DNA from: Halomonas rhizosphaerae
GTDB taxonomy: Bacteria > Pseudomonadota > Gammaproteobacteria > Pseudomonadales > Halomonadaceae
Assembly: GCF_030010555.1 (NCBI RefSeq)
Contig: NZ_JASCQP010000034.1
Coordinates: 1-64,000 of the forward strand
Reading direction: 5' to 3'
DNA length: 64,000 bases
The position numbers were made by a program, and so were the translations under genes. Below the pieces are notes generated by a model. That model saw nothing but the letters and a program-made list of their open reading frames with translations, ran no database searches and had not been told where the DNA came from. Below, in pieces: positions 9,398 through 18,499 of the stretch; positions within the stretch are counted from its first letter, which is position 1, and the number at the start of each line of letters is the position of its first letter.

Positions 9398-10989
9398 GCC
9401 GGTCCGGCCTCGTCACCCAGCCGCGAGCGGCAGAAGGTCTCTGCCACCTCCGAGGGGGCATGGCGCAGCAGCAGGGCGGCCTGCAGGCACTGGGCAAGCC
9501 GCTGGGCGAGCCAGCGGGCACGCGGTTCCAGCGAGGCGGGCGGGGCGGCCAGCTCGGCATCCAGCCGGGCAAGGGCATGGTCGAGTTCGGCCTGCTGGCC
9601 GCGGACCGCGGCGAATTCGGCCTGCAGCGCCGCCAGCGACTCCGGGTGGCGACCCAGCACGCGCAGCAGGTCGAGGCAGATCACGTTGCCCGACCCCTCC
9701 CAGATCGAGTTGACCGGCGCCTCGCGATATAGCCTGGCCAGCGGCGCCTCCTCCACATAGCCGATCCCGCCCAGGCACTCCATGGCCTCGGCCATGAAGG
9801 CCGGCGTGCGCTTGTTGTGCCAGTACTTGGCCAGGGTCGGCAGCAGCCGTGACAGGGCCTGCTCCCGGGCGTCCCCACGGGCGGCACCATCGAAGGCCCG
9901 GGCGGTCCGCATCACCAGCGCCAGGCCGGCTTCCACCTCCAGGGCCATGTCGGCCAGCAGCACCCGCATCAGCGGCTGCTCGGCCAGTGCCCGGCCGAAG
10001 GCGTGGCGCTCACGGACATGCTGCCAGGCCTCCACCAGGGCCTGGCGCATCATGCCCACCGGGGCGGTGGCGGCATCGAGCCGGGTCTGCTGGACCATCT
10101 CGAGGATGGTGGCGATACCGCGGCCGGGCTCGCCCACCGGCTCGGCCCGGGCGCCGCGATACTCGATCTCCGCCGAGGCATTGGCGCGGTTGCCGCACTT
10201 CTCCTTGAGTCGCTGCAATTCGATGGCATTGCGCTCGCCCTCCGCGGTGACGCGCGGCACCAGGAAGCAGGAGAGGCCCTCGTCGCTGCGGGCCAGGGTC
10301 AGGAAGGCATCGGACATGGGGGCGCTGCAGAACCACTTGTGGCCGGTCAGCCGCCAGCCATCCGCCGAGCATTCGGCACGGGTGGTATTGGCGCGCACGT
10401 CGCTGCCGCCCTGTTTCTCGGTCATCGCCATGCCGAAGGTCAACCCGGTCTTCTCGACCGCGGGCAGCACGCGCGGATCGTAGTCCCAGGCCAGCAGCCC
10501 CGGGGCCCAGTGCGCCTCGACGGCGGGTGTGTGGCGCAGCACTGGCAGCGCGGCATGGGTCATGGTGACGGGGCAGCAGAAGCCGGGCTCCGCCTGGGTC
10601 AGCAGGTAGAGGGCGGCGACATGGGCCTGGTGGCCCCCGCCTCCCTCCTCCTGCCAGGCCACCGCGTGCCAGCCATGGTCGATGGCCAGCTGCATCAGCT
10701 CGTGGTAGGCGGGGTGGTAGGCCACCTCGTCCAGGCGCCGGCCGTGGCGGTCGAAGAGGCGCAGTTCGGGCGGGTGGCGGTTGGCCGCCTCCCCGAGGGC
10801 CTGGACCCGGGCGCTGCCGGCCTCGCGCCCCAGGGGGGCGAGGCGCCTGGTGACCCACTCCGGTGCCTCCCGGGCCAGGGCCTCCTGCAGCGGGACATCC
10901 CCGGCGAGCAGGTCGCGGTCGGTGGGTGGCGAGGGCTGGTTGGTCACCTCGTGGGTGGCCAGCCGGGTGCGGGGAGCGGGGTCGGGCAT
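9337..10989 (-). CDS. aidB: AidB-like acyl-CoA dehydrogenase
   Basis: 550 aa from the ATG at 10989, against 541 in E. coli AidB, a flavoprotein of the acyl-CoA dehydrogenase superfamily induced by alkylation stress. Shared landmarks are NQPSPPTDRDLLAGD near the start, GMAMTEKQGGSDVRANTT, LTGHKWFCSAPMSDAFL, EAMECLGGIGYVEE and REAPVNSIWEGSGNV. The last two include the regions that in AidB place FAD and DNA-contact residues. Upstream Met codons in frame belong to unconserved sequence and were not used. It may protect DNA or oxidise an isovaleryl-CoA-like substrate. It is tail-to-tail with, and overlapping, the EAL gene. A promoter is expected in the ~120 bases shared with the divergent Nudix gene. 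Confidence 0.88.
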   Translation of the reverse strand: MPDPAPRTRLATHEVTNQPSPPTDRDLLAGDVPLQEALAREAPEWVTRRLAPLGREAGSARVQALGEAANRHPPELRLFDRHGRRLDEVAYHPAYHELMQLAIDHGWHAVAWQEEGGGGHQAHVAALYLLTQAEPGFCCPVTMTHAALPVLRHTPAVEAHWAPGLLAWDYDPRVLPAVEKTGLTFGMAMTEKQGGSDVRANTTRAECSADGWRLTGHKWFCSAPMSDAFLTLARSDEGLSCFLVPRVTAEGERNAIELQRLKEKCGNRANASAEIEYRGARAEPVGEPGRGIATILEMVQQTRLDAATAPVGMMRQALVEAWQHVRERHAFGRALAEQPLMRVLLADMALEVEAGLALVMRTARAFDGAARGDAREQALSRLLPTLAKYWHNKRTPAFMAEAMECLGGIGYVEEAPLARLYREAPVNSIWEGSGNVICLDLLRVLGRHPESLAALQAEFAAVRGQQAELDHALARLDAELAAPPASLEPRARWLAQRLAQCLQAALLLRHAPSEVAETFCRSRLGDEAGPAYGVLPGDAPLAALLARIGD

Positions 10990-11110
10990 GGTCGGGCTCC
11001 GCGGTAGAGGCCTGTCATGAGCATGGCCGTCGCCTCGGAAGCGGTCAACGCGCGGCGTGACGCTGCTGCCGTGACTGGGTAGGCTGAAGGCATTTCCCCG
11101 GGAGTCCCCC

Positions 11111-11647
11111 ATGACCGTCGATGCTTCCCTGCCCGAACCGCATATCGCCGACGAGCAGATCCAGCTGGTGGATGCGCGCAATCGCCCCTGCGGCAGCGCC
11201 CCCCGGGCCGCCATGCGCCGCTTTCGGTTCTGGCACCGGGCCACCTATGTGGTGGTGCGCAACCGCCGCGGCGAGCTCTGCGTGCAGCGTCGTACCCTGA
11301 CCAAGGAGGTCTTCCCGGGCGGTCTGGACCTCGCCGCCGGGGGCGTGGTGGGGGCAGGCGAGGCGGTCCACGTGGCAGCCCGTCGCGAGCTCGCCGAGGA
11401 GCTCGGCATCCAGCGCTCGCCGCTGCGCCACCTGGGCGAGTTCGTCCATGATGCGGGCGGCAATCACATCTTCGGCAGCCTCTTCCTGGTCGACCACGAC
11501 GGCCCGCTGACGCTGCAGGCCGAGGAAGTGGCCGAGGCCTTCTGGCTGCCGCCTGGCGAGGCCCTGGCCCTGGAGGAGGTCACCCCGGATACCCGCCAGG
11601 CGGTGGAGGCCCTGCTGGCCTGCGGCGAGCTGGAGGGGGGGCGATGA
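11111..11647 (+). CDS. Nudix hydrolase (YfcD-like)
   Basis: 178 aa with a complete Nudix box, AGGVVGAGEAVHVAAR followed by RELAEELGI, the metal-binding helix that cleaves nucleoside diphosphates linked to another group. The flanking HRATYVVVRN, VQRRTLTK and AEAFWLPPGEAL segments match E. coli YfcD, whose substrate is not settled. Its stop codon overlaps the start of the next gene (ATGA at 11644), so it appears to lead the MoxR-DUF58-TgpA run, although a functional link to them is not obvious. Confidence 0.9.
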   Translation: MTVDASLPEPHIADEQIQLVDARNRPCGSAPRAAMRRFRFWHRATYVVVRNRRGELCVQRRTLTKEVFPGGLDLAAGGVVGAGEAVHVAARRELAEELGIQRSPLRHLGEFVHDAGGNHIFGSLFLVDHDGPLTLQAEEVAEAFWLPPGEALALEEVTPDTRQAVEALLACGELEGGR

Positions 11648-12570
11648 ACCGACCGGAGCGACTCTTCGACCTGGAGGCGGTGCTTGCCGCCCTGGAGGGG
11701 GTGGTGCTCGGCAAGTCGCGGGAGGTGCGCCTGGCGCTCTGCTGCCTGCTGGCCCGCGGCCACCTGCTGATCGAGGACCTGCCGGGACTCGGCAAGACCA
11801 CCCTGGCCCAGGCGCTGGCGCGGGTCGCCGGCCTGGACATGCAGCGCCTGCAGTTCACCAGCGACCTGCTGCCCGCCGACGTGCTGGGGGTCTCGGTTTT
11901 CGACCCGCGGGAGGCGCGCTTCCGCTTCCATCCCGGGCCGGTCTTCCATGGCCTGGTGCTGGCCGACGAGATCAACCGGGCCACCCCCAAGACCCAGAGC
12001 GCGCTGCTCGAGGCGATGGAGGAAGGGCGGGTCACCGTGGAGGGCGAGACCCGGGCGCTGCCCGAGCCCTTCTTCGTGATTGCCACCCAGAACCCCCAGG
12101 AGCAGGCGGGGACCTTCCCCTTGCCGGAGTCGCAGCTCGACCGCTTCCTGATGCGCCTCTCGCTGGGCTACCCGGACCCCCGGGCCGAGCGCGAGATCCT
12201 GCGTGGCCGGGCCGGGCGAGTGAAGCTAGAGGCGCTGATGCCGCTGCTCGACGCCGAGCGCCTGCGCGGCTGGCAGGCGCGGCTGGACGAGGTCCATGTG
12301 GCCGACGCTCTCCTCGACTACGTCCAGGCCCTGGCCGCGGCCAGTCGCGAGCATCCGGAGCTGGCCTGGGGGCTCTCCACCCGGGGCGTGCTGGCCCTGC
12401 TGCAGGCGGCCCGGGGCTGGGCACTGCTCGAGGGCCGTGACCATGTGCTGCCGGAGGACGTCCAGGCGGTCTGGGTCCCGGTGACGGGCCATCGGCTGAG
12501 CAGCGGGTCCCGGGAGGAGGGCGAGGCGCTGGCCCGCCACCTGCTGACTCGCGTGGCGGTGATGGGGTGA
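11644..12570 (+). CDS. MoxR family AAA+ ATPase
   Basis: A 308-aa MoxR-type ATPase, thought to act as a chaperone for metal or VWA-domain partners. The Walker A motif lies in EDLPGLGKTTLAQAL (about residue 45), Walker B in LVLADEINRATPKTQSALLE (about 103), sensor-1 in FFVIATQNPQEQ, followed by the MoxR-typical PLPESQLDRFLMRL. It is coupled by 4-base overlap with the Nudix gene before it and the DUF58 gene after it. The MoxR-DUF58-transglutaminase order is widespread in proteobacteria and implies one envelope-related machine. Confidence 0.95.
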   Translation: MNRPERLFDLEAVLAALEGVVLGKSREVRLALCCLLARGHLLIEDLPGLGKTTLAQALARVAGLDMQRLQFTSDLLPADVLGVSVFDPREARFRFHPGPVFHGLVLADEINRATPKTQSALLEAMEEGRVTVEGETRALPEPFFVIATQNPQEQAGTFPLPESQLDRFLMRLSLGYPDPRAEREILRGRAGRVKLEALMPLLDAERLRGWQARLDEVHVADALLDYVQALAAASREHPELAWGLSTRGVLALLQAARGWALLEGRDHVLPEDVQAVWVPVTGHRLSSGSREEGEALARHLLTRVAVMG

Positions 12571-13523
12571 GCGTGGCCACCGCGGCGGCGACTCGCCCCC
12601 GCCTTCCCGGGCGGTTGCGCCACTGGTGGCTGCGTCGCCTGGCCGCGTCGCTGGAACACCCTCTGCCCCAACGCCGGCTGTTCCTGATTCCCACCCGCTT
12701 CGGCCTGGGCTGGGCGGTGCTGGTGGTGGTGCTGCTGCTTTTTGGCATCAACTACCAGAACAGCCTGGCCTACGGGCTGGCCTTCTGGCTGTTCAGCGTC
12801 GGCGTGGTGGTGCTGCTGCGTGGCTGGCTCAACCTGCTCGGCGTCATCCCGGGGCTGCGCCTGCCCCGTGAGGCCTTCGCCGGCGGCGAGGCGCGCCTGG
12901 GGGTGGTGCTGAGGGCGCGCCGCGACCGCACGGCCCTCGAGCTTTACTGCGATGGTGCCCGGGGGCGGGTGGACATCGTCGATGGCCTCGGCGAGGCCGA
13001 GCTGGCCCTGCCGACGCTCCGGCGGGGTGCCCAGGCGCTGCCCTGGCTGCGGATCGAGACCCGCTGGCCGCTGGGGCTGGTCCGGGTGGTGGCCTGGGTC
13101 CGCCACGATGCCGAGCTGCTGGTCTGGCCGCGACCGGTGGAAGAGGACGAGCCGGTCGTGCGCCATGGCGGGGCGGGCCTGGAGGCCAGCGACTTCGCGG
13201 GGCTGCGCCGCTTCCAGCCCGGCGACAGCCCCGGGCGGGTGGCCTGGAAGCAGTGGAGCCGCACCGGCGTGCTCGCCACCAAGGCGTTCAGTGTGCCACC
13301 GCGCCAGCAGCTGTGGCTGGACTACGCCACCTGTCGCGGCGACCCGGAGCGGCGGCTCTCGGTGCTCTGCGCCAGGGTGCTGGCCCACCACCGTGCCGGC
13401 GACCGCTATGGCCTCAGGCTGCTGGGCCTCACCCTGGCCCAGGGCGAGGGGGAGGCCCAGCGGCGTCGGGCGCTGGATGCCCTGGCGCGCTTCCCGGCCC
13501 CCCGCTCCGGAGGGATGGCGTGA
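12567..13523 (+). CDS. DUF58 domain protein
   Basis: 318 aa starting with GTG at 12567, inside the previous stop (GTGA). Two hydrophobic segments near residues 48-85 (LGWAVLVVVLLLFGI and FWLFSVGVVVLLRGWL) anchor it in the inner membrane. The C-terminal half carries the DUF58 signature DFAGLRRFQPGDSPGRVAWK, followed by AKAFSV-like and VWA-like beta-alpha sequence. DUF58 proteins nearly always travel with MoxR ATPases. The molecular role is unknown. It is translationally coupled to the downstream transglutaminase gene, which overlaps it by 4 bases. Confidence 0.92.
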   Translation: MSVATAAATRPRLPGRLRHWWLRRLAASLEHPLPQRRLFLIPTRFGLGWAVLVVVLLLFGINYQNSLAYGLAFWLFSVGVVVLLRGWLNLLGVIPGLRLPREAFAGGEARLGVVLRARRDRTALELYCDGARGRVDIVDGLGEAELALPTLRRGAQALPWLRIETRWPLGLVRVVAWVRHDAELLVWPRPVEEDEPVVRHGGAGLEASDFAGLRRFQPGDSPGRVAWKQWSRTGVLATKAFSVPPRQQLWLDYATCRGDPERRLSVLCARVLAHHRAGDRYGLRLLGLTLAQGEGEAQRRRALDALARFPAPRSGGMA

Positions 13524-15652
13524 GCGCCCCGCGCCCCGCCAGGCTGGCGGCGCCGGCCGTGCTGGCGGATGGCCGGGGGCTGAGCGGGGGCATGCTGCGC
13601 CAGCTGTTCATCGGCCAGTGCATGGTGCTGGCCCTGCACCTGGCCTGGATGCCGGCCTGGCTGGTGGCACTGGCCCTGGCGGTGGCCGGCTATCGGCTCG
13701 TGCAGCTGCGCCGCCGCCTGCCTCGTGCCGGCATCCTGCTGCGGCTGGCCGCCGTGGGCGGGCTGGTACTGGCGCTGTGGCTGCAGTTCGGCACCCTGGG
13801 CACCATGGACGGGCTGGTCGGCCTGCTGCTCGGCGTCTACCTGCTCAAGCTGCTCGAGACCCATGACCGGCGCGATGCCCGGGTGGTGGTGGTGATCGGC
13901 CTGGTGACCACGGCCGTGGCCTTCCTGCATGACCAGGGGATTCCCATGGCCGCGGGGGCCCTGCTGGCAGTGGCCTGGCTGCTGCAGTCGCTGGTCTGGC
14001 TCTCCGGTGCCACCGGCCTTCGCCAGGCCTGGCGGGAGACGGCCTGGCTGCTGGCGCTCTCGGCGCCGCTGATGGCGGTGCTGTTCGTCGCCTTCCCGCG
14101 CCTGGGGCCGCTGTGGAGCATGCCCCAGATGGATCGGGCCTCCACCGGCCTGACCGACGAGATCTCCCCGGGCGACATCGCCGAGCTGTCGCGCAGCGAT
14201 GCGCGGGCCTTCCGGGCCCGCTTCGAAGGGCGCGAACCGGCCCCCGACGAGCGCTACTGGCGGGTCTACACCCTGTCGCACTTCGATGGCATCCGCTGGT
14301 CGCGGGCCACGCCCGACCAGCTGGCCGTCGCCCTGGAGCGCCCGGGCGATGCCTTCGTTCGTGAGGGCTCCCGCTCCCCCTGGCAGGCCCAGGATGGCGC
14401 GCGCTTCAGTGCCGAGCTGCTGCTGGAGCCCGACAGCCGACCCTGGCGGCCCTCGCTGGGCACGCCGCTGGAAAGCGACAGCCGCCAGCGCTACCTGGCC
14501 GACGGTACCCTGGAGGGACTGACACCGCTGAGCTCGCGCAGCCTGCTGAGGCTGTCCAGCAGCGGGGCGCCGCCCGTCAATCCGGACCCCGCCGGGGAGC
14601 GGTGGCACCGCCTGCTGCCCGACGACACCAACCCCCGTACCCGTACCCTGGCGGAGCGCTTGTGGCGGGAGAGCGGCGGCGACCCGGACGCCTATCTCGA
14701 GGCGATGATGGCGCGCTTCGGCGAGGCCCCCTATCGCTATACGCTCTCGCCGCCCCGGCTGGTCGGTGAGCACCGCGTCGATGACTTCCTGTTCGACAGC
14801 CAGGCCGGCTACTGTACCTACTACGCCTCGGCGGCCGCCGTGATGGCGCGCATGGCCGGCATCCCGGCGCGGGTGGTGGCGGGGTTCCTGGGCGGCGAGC
14901 GGCATCCGGATGGCCACTTCACGATCCGTGACTACGATGCCCACGCCTGGGTGGAGGTGTGGCGCGAGGGTGCCTGGCGGCGCCTGGATCCCACCGCGGT
15001 CATCGCCCCGGAGCGCATCGAGCAGGGCCCCCAGGCGGTCGATGGCGGCGCCGAGACCTTCCTGGCGGATGCCCGCTTCTCCCCCCTGCGCATGCGCGAG
15101 GTGGGCTGGGTGAATCACCTGCGCCTGGAGTGGGAACGTCTCGAGTACCGCTGGCAGCGCGGCGTGATCGGCTATCAGCGCGAGTCGCGCCGCTCCCTGA
15201 TGGCGCAGCTGGTCGGCTGGTGGCGCGAGGTCTGGGCCCGGCTCGATGCATTGCTGCCCGGCCGGGGAGCCATGACCACCGCGCTGGGCCTGATGGCAAT
15301 GCTGGTCGTTGCGGCGGGCCTTGTCCTGCTGGCGCGTCGGGGCTGGCAGCATCACCGGCGCCAGCGTGACGAGCGATGGCTGGTGGGCAGCCTGCAGGCC
15401 TGGCTGGCCCGGCACGGCCTGGCGGCCCACGCCGGTGAATCTCCCGCCGCCCACCTGCGGCGCATCGCGCCCCAGGCCGGGCCGGCGGGGCGGGCGCTCG
15501 AGGAGTGTGCCCGGGACCTCGAGCGGCTGGCCTATGCGCCCCTCGAGGAGGCCGAGCGTCGCCAGCGTCGGCGGCGGCTGTCGCACCGGGTAGCCGAGGT
15601 GCGCCGCCGCCTGCCGAGGCAGCGGCGTGGCCCGAGCGGGGCTGGCGCGTGA
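13520..15652 (+). CDS. TgpA-type membrane transglutaminase (DUF3488/transglutaminase/DUF4129)
   Basis: 710 aa from the GTG at 13520. The N-terminal ~180 residues contain several membrane helices (DUF3488 region). A periplasmic transglutaminase-like domain follows with the catalytic triad visible: Cys432 in AGYCTYYASA, His475 in DYDAHAWVEV and Asp490 in RRLDPTAV. A further membrane helix lies near residue 590 (LGLMAMLVVAAGLVLLA), with a DUF4129-like cytoplasmic tail after it. Pseudomonas aeruginosa TgpA of this build is essential, and its substrate is unresolved. Coupled to the DUF58 gene by GTGA overlap. A longer frame upstream belongs to an alternative reading of DUF58 and was rejected. Confidence 0.93.
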   Translation: MSAPRPARLAAPAVLADGRGLSGGMLRQLFIGQCMVLALHLAWMPAWLVALALAVAGYRLVQLRRRLPRAGILLRLAAVGGLVLALWLQFGTLGTMDGLVGLLLGVYLLKLLETHDRRDARVVVVIGLVTTAVAFLHDQGIPMAAGALLAVAWLLQSLVWLSGATGLRQAWRETAWLLALSAPLMAVLFVAFPRLGPLWSMPQMDRASTGLTDEISPGDIAELSRSDARAFRARFEGREPAPDERYWRVYTLSHFDGIRWSRATPDQLAVALERPGDAFVREGSRSPWQAQDGARFSAELLLEPDSRPWRPSLGTPLESDSRQRYLADGTLEGLTPLSSRSLLRLSSSGAPPVNPDPAGERWHRLLPDDTNPRTRTLAERLWRESGGDPDAYLEAMMARFGEAPYRYTLSPPRLVGEHRVDDFLFDSQAGYCTYYASAAAVMARMAGIPARVVAGFLGGERHPDGHFTIRDYDAHAWVEVWREGAWRRLDPTAVIAPERIEQGPQAVDGGAETFLADARFSPLRMREVGWVNHLRLEWERLEYRWQRGVIGYQRESRRSLMAQLVGWWREVWARLDALLPGRGAMTTALGLMAMLVVAAGLVLLARRGWQHHRRQRDERWLVGSLQAWLARHGLAAHAGESPAAHLRRIAPQAGPAGRALEECARDLERLAYAPLEEAERRQRRRRLSHRVAEVRRRLPRQRRGPSGAGA

Positions 15653-15697
15653 GGGGCCGGCATGTCATCGTAGAGGGTCAGAGAGCGAGCCCGATCC

Positions 15698-16183
15698 ATG
15701 TCCATCCATGACCACGAATGCCGCACCCAGAGCGGCGAGCCCTTCAACCTCCGCGCCCTGCGTGGCCAGGTGCTGCTGATCGTCAATGTCGCCAGCCAGT
15801 GCGGCTTCACCTCCCAGCTGCGTGACCTCGAGCACCTCTACTGCCGCTATCGCGACCGGGGCTTCACCGTACTGGGCTTTCCCTGCAACCAGTTCGCCCG
15901 TCAGTCGCCGGAATCGGCGCTGGACTTCTGTCGTTTCGCCGAGCACGAGTACGGGGTCTCCTTCCCGCTGCTGGAGAAGGTCAGGGTCAACGGCAGCGGC
16001 GCCCACCCGCTGTTCGTCGAGCTCAAGCGCCAGGCGCCGGGGGTGCTGGGGACCGGCATGATCAAGTGGAACTTCACCAAGTTCCTGGTCGGCCGGGATG
16101 GTCGGGTCATTCGTCGGTTCTCTCCCCGCGATGGCGAGGTGGAGCTGCGCGAGGCGCTGGAGAAGGCCCTGGACGAGCCCTGA
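15698..16183 (+). CDS. Glutathione peroxidase (Cys type)
   Basis: A 161-aa thiol peroxidase of the glutathione peroxidase family, reducing hydrogen peroxide and organic hydroperoxides, probably with thioredoxin or glutathione. The active site NVASQCGFTSQL has Cys35 where animal enzymes have selenocysteine. The other catalytic residues are present: Gln in FPCNQFA and Trp/Asn in KWNFTKFLV. There is no signal peptide, so it is cytoplasmic. It starts at the ATG preceded by GAGAGCGAG. Probably monocistronic, 45 bases after the TgpA gene. Confidence 0.95.
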   Translation: MSIHDHECRTQSGEPFNLRALRGQVLLIVNVASQCGFTSQLRDLEHLYCRYRDRGFTVLGFPCNQFARQSPESALDFCRFAEHEYGVSFPLLEKVRVNGSGAHPLFVELKRQAPGVLGTGMIKWNFTKFLVGRDGRVIRRFSPRDGEVELREALEKALDEP

Positions 16184-16225
16184 GGGACCTCCAGGCCTGT
16201 GGCCGAGCCGGATCCTTATGGGGCG

Positions 16226-16280
16226 TGGTCAGGGCATCTCGCCGCGTTCGACCAGCACCCGTCCCATCAGCTCGTTCCAG
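16226..16280. repeat. Detached copy of the 3' end of the DUF7079-like gene
   Basis: These 55 bases match 16312-16366, the last 52 coding bases of the neighbouring minus-strand gene plus three flanking bases, with only two differences. Both differences are silent third-codon-position changes on the minus strand, and the copy still encodes WNELMGRVLVERGEMP and a stop. The copies lie 86 bases apart. The copy is not attached to any gene body, so it looks like a left-over tail from duplication or replacement of the gene. Confidence 0.85.
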
Positions 16281-16314
16281 CCCTATGGTCGAGTCGGGTC
16301 ATCCCGGGTCTTGG

Positions 16315-16701
16315 TCAGGGCATCTCGCCGCGCTCGACCAGCACCCGCCCCATCAGCTCGTTCCAGCGATGCCGGGTCATCATGGTGGTCAGCCCCGAGA
16401 ACAGCGCCCAGCTCTTGCGCCGCCAGCCGTTGAGCCTCAGGTTGTGGGCCACCAGCTGCTTCATCAGCTTGTAGTCGTCGAACGAGCGCCACTCGCCGGC
16501 CACCGACATCTGGTGGCGCGCGAGCACCGGGGCAAGCTCCAGGCGGAAGACCCACTCCAGCTCGCGCACGGTCAGGTCGTGGCGCTGGATGACCGCGACC
16601 ATGCGCGCGTAGTCGGTCTCGCGGGGTTCGCGCTCCAGCCAGAGCGGCGCCAGTGCCAGCCACAGCTCGCCGCGCTCGTCGACCAGCGTCTGTGCATCCA
16701 T
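16315..16701 (-). CDS. DUF7079-like hypothetical protein
   Basis: A 128-aa soluble protein with no membrane segment. It begins MDAQTLVDERGELWLALAPL and contains a two-helix pattern (RELEWVFRLELAPVLARH) and a Trp-rich C-terminal half (RLNGWRRKSWALFSG). This layout resembles small proteins labelled DUF7079; no function is known. The ATG at 16701 is preferred because residues upstream are unlike the rest. It lies convergent to the glutathione peroxidase gene, and a second copy of its last 17 codons sits 86 bases beyond its stop. Confidence 0.7.
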   Translation of the reverse strand: MDAQTLVDERGELWLALAPLWLEREPRETDYARMVAVIQRHDLTVRELEWVFRLELAPVLARHQMSVAGEWRSFDDYKLMKQLVAHNLRLNGWRRKSWALFSGLTTMMTRHRWNELMGRVLVERGEMP

Positions 16702-16898
16702 CGCTACCCTCCTGTCACACGCGTTGCCCCGGGACGAGCATCCTGCACCAGCCATGCGATGGCCTCAAGGGCGGACAGCCGCCGTCGGGGCCGCTAGAAT
16801 GTCGCCCATTGCCCCTTCGATCCAGCCATCCGGCACATTCATTCCCCCATGCGGACGGGAGCGGTTGACCCGTCCGCCGGACAACAACGAGGTCTGAC

Positions 16899-18110
16899 GT
16901 GATCATCAAGCCCAAGGTACGCGGTTTCATCTGCACCACCACCCACCCCGTCGGCTGCGAGAAGAACGTGCTCGAGCAGATCGAGGCGACCCGTGCCCGC
17001 GGCCTCGACAAGGCCCTGGGTGACGAGGGGCAGCGGCCGAAGAAGGTGCTGGTGATCGGTGCCTCCAGCGGCTATGGCCTGGCGGCGCGCATCACCGCCG
17101 CCTTCGGCTATGGCGCCGACACCCTGGGCGTGTTCTTCGAGAAGCCCGGCACCGAGAAGAAGCCCGGTACCGCCGGCTGGTACAACAGCGCCGCCTTCGA
17201 TCGCTTCGCCAAGGCCGAGGGGCTCTACAGCAAGTCGATCAACGGCGATGCCTTCTCCCACGAGGCTCGCGAGAAGGCCATCGAGCTGATCCAGCAGGAC
17301 CTGGGCCAGGTCGACCTGGTGGTCTACTCGCTGGCCTCGCCGGTGCGCAAGCTGCCGGACTCCGGCGAGCTCAAGCGCTCCAGCCTCAAGCCGATCGGCG
17401 AGACCTACCGCGCCACCGCCATCGACACCAACAAGGATGCCATCATCGAGGCCGAGGTGGAGCCCGCCACCGAGCAGGAGATCGAGGACACCAGGGCGGT
17501 GATGGGCGGCGAGGACTGGGAGCTGTGGATCGATGCCCTCGATCGTGCCGGCGTGCTGGCCCCGGGGGCGCGCAGCGTGGCGTTCAGTTACATCGGCACC
17601 GAGATCACCTGGCCGATCTACTGGCACGGCGCCCTGGGCAAGGCCAAGGAGGATCTGGACCGCGCCGCCGGCGAGATCGACAAGCGCCTCTCGGCCACCG
17701 GCGGCGGCGCCAACGTGGCGGTGCTCAAGTCGGTGGTGACCCAGGCCAGCGCGGCCATCCCCGTGATGCCGCTCTATATCGCCATGGTCTACCAGGTGAT
17801 GAAGGAGAAGGGCCTGCACGAAGGCACCATCGACCAGCTCAACCGCCTGTTCGGCGAGCGCCTCTACGGTGGCAGCGCCGAGACCGACGAGGCCGGTCGT
17901 CTGCGCCTGGACGACTGGGAACTGCGCGATGACGTCCAGCAGGCCTGCAAGGCGCTGTGGCCAAAGGTGACCACCGAGAACCTCTTCGAGATCACCGACT
18001 ACGCTGGGTACAAGCACGAGTTCCTGAAGCTGTTCGGCTTCGAGCGCGACGACGTGGACTACGACGCCGATGTGAACCCGGTGGCGGACTTCGATGTCGT
18101 GAACTTGTAG
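16899..18110 (+). CDS. fabV: Enoyl-ACP reductase FabV
   Basis: FabV reduces the trans-2-enoyl group on acyl carrier protein, the last step of each fatty-acid elongation cycle. It replaces or backs up FabI and is naturally insensitive to triclosan. The 403-aa length fits. The NADH site is [16 protein letters not shown], and the catalytic pair is in the FabV-specific Y-x8-K motif within [15 protein letters not shown]. The start is GTG at 16899 with GAGG 9 bases upstream, and it gives the canonical [21 protein letters not shown] element at 16795-16800 may be its -10 box. Single gene. Confidence 0.97.
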   Translation: MIIKPKVRGFICTTTHPVGCEKNVLEQIEATRARGLDKALGDEGQRPKKVLVIGASSGYGLAARITAAFGYGADTLGVFFEKPGTEKKPGTAGWYNSAAFDRFAKAEGLYSKSINGDAFSHEAREKAIELIQQDLGQVDLVVYSLASPVRKLPDSGELKRSSLKPIGETYRATAIDTNKDAIIEAEVEPATEQEIEDTRAVMGGEDWELWIDALDRAGVLAPGARSVAFSYIGTEITWPIYWHGALGKAKEDLDRAAGEIDKRLSATGGGANVAVLKSVVTQASAAIPVMPLYIAMVYQVMKEKGLHEGTIDQLNRLFGERLYGGSAETDEAGRLRLDDWELRDDVQQACKALWPKVTTENLFEITDYAGYKHEFLKLFGFERDDVDYDADVNPVADFDVVNL

Positions 18111-18176
18111 GCCCCCGCGTTTCCGGCAACGACCCAGGGGGTGCAGGATGCAGATCCCAGCCAGTGGAGGTGTGCC

Positions 18177-18389
18177 ATGGATACCCGAGAGAGCAAGACA
18201 CCGGAAGAAGAGCTGCAGCATCTCAAGGAAGTCAGCCAGCCCGAGGACTTCGAGCATCCCGAGCCGGATGAAGAGCAACCCGAGGCGAAGCAATCTTCCC
18301 ACGGGCTGCATCGGGTGCTGCCCATCGTCATCGTCGTGCTCGGGATCCTGGCGGCGGCCATGCTGCTGCTGAGCGGCAATGCCCAATAG
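18177..18389 (+). CDS. Small acidic membrane-anchored protein (70 aa)
   Basis: A very acidic soluble N-terminus (about 40 residues with EEEL, EHPEPDEEQPE) is followed by a single C-terminal helix VLPIVIVVLGILAAAMLLL and a four-residue tail. A strong GGAGG lies 7 bases before the chosen ATG; the longer frame from 18148 lacks one. This tail-anchored layout would place the acidic part in the cytoplasm. No family recognised. It lies 66 bases downstream of fabV in the same direction. Confidence 0.7.
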   Translation: MDTRESKTPEEELQHLKEVSQPEDFEHPEPDEEQPEAKQSSHGLHRVLPIVIVVLGILAAAMLLLSGNAQ

Positions 18390-18499
18390 GCCGCGCGTCG
18401 CTACTGCCCTGTCCACGTGGCGGGGCTGTGGATCGTCCCGGCCTTGGGTAAGATAGGGGCTTTGCCCAGCGCCCGGCACCCACCCAAGGCCCGATCCGC

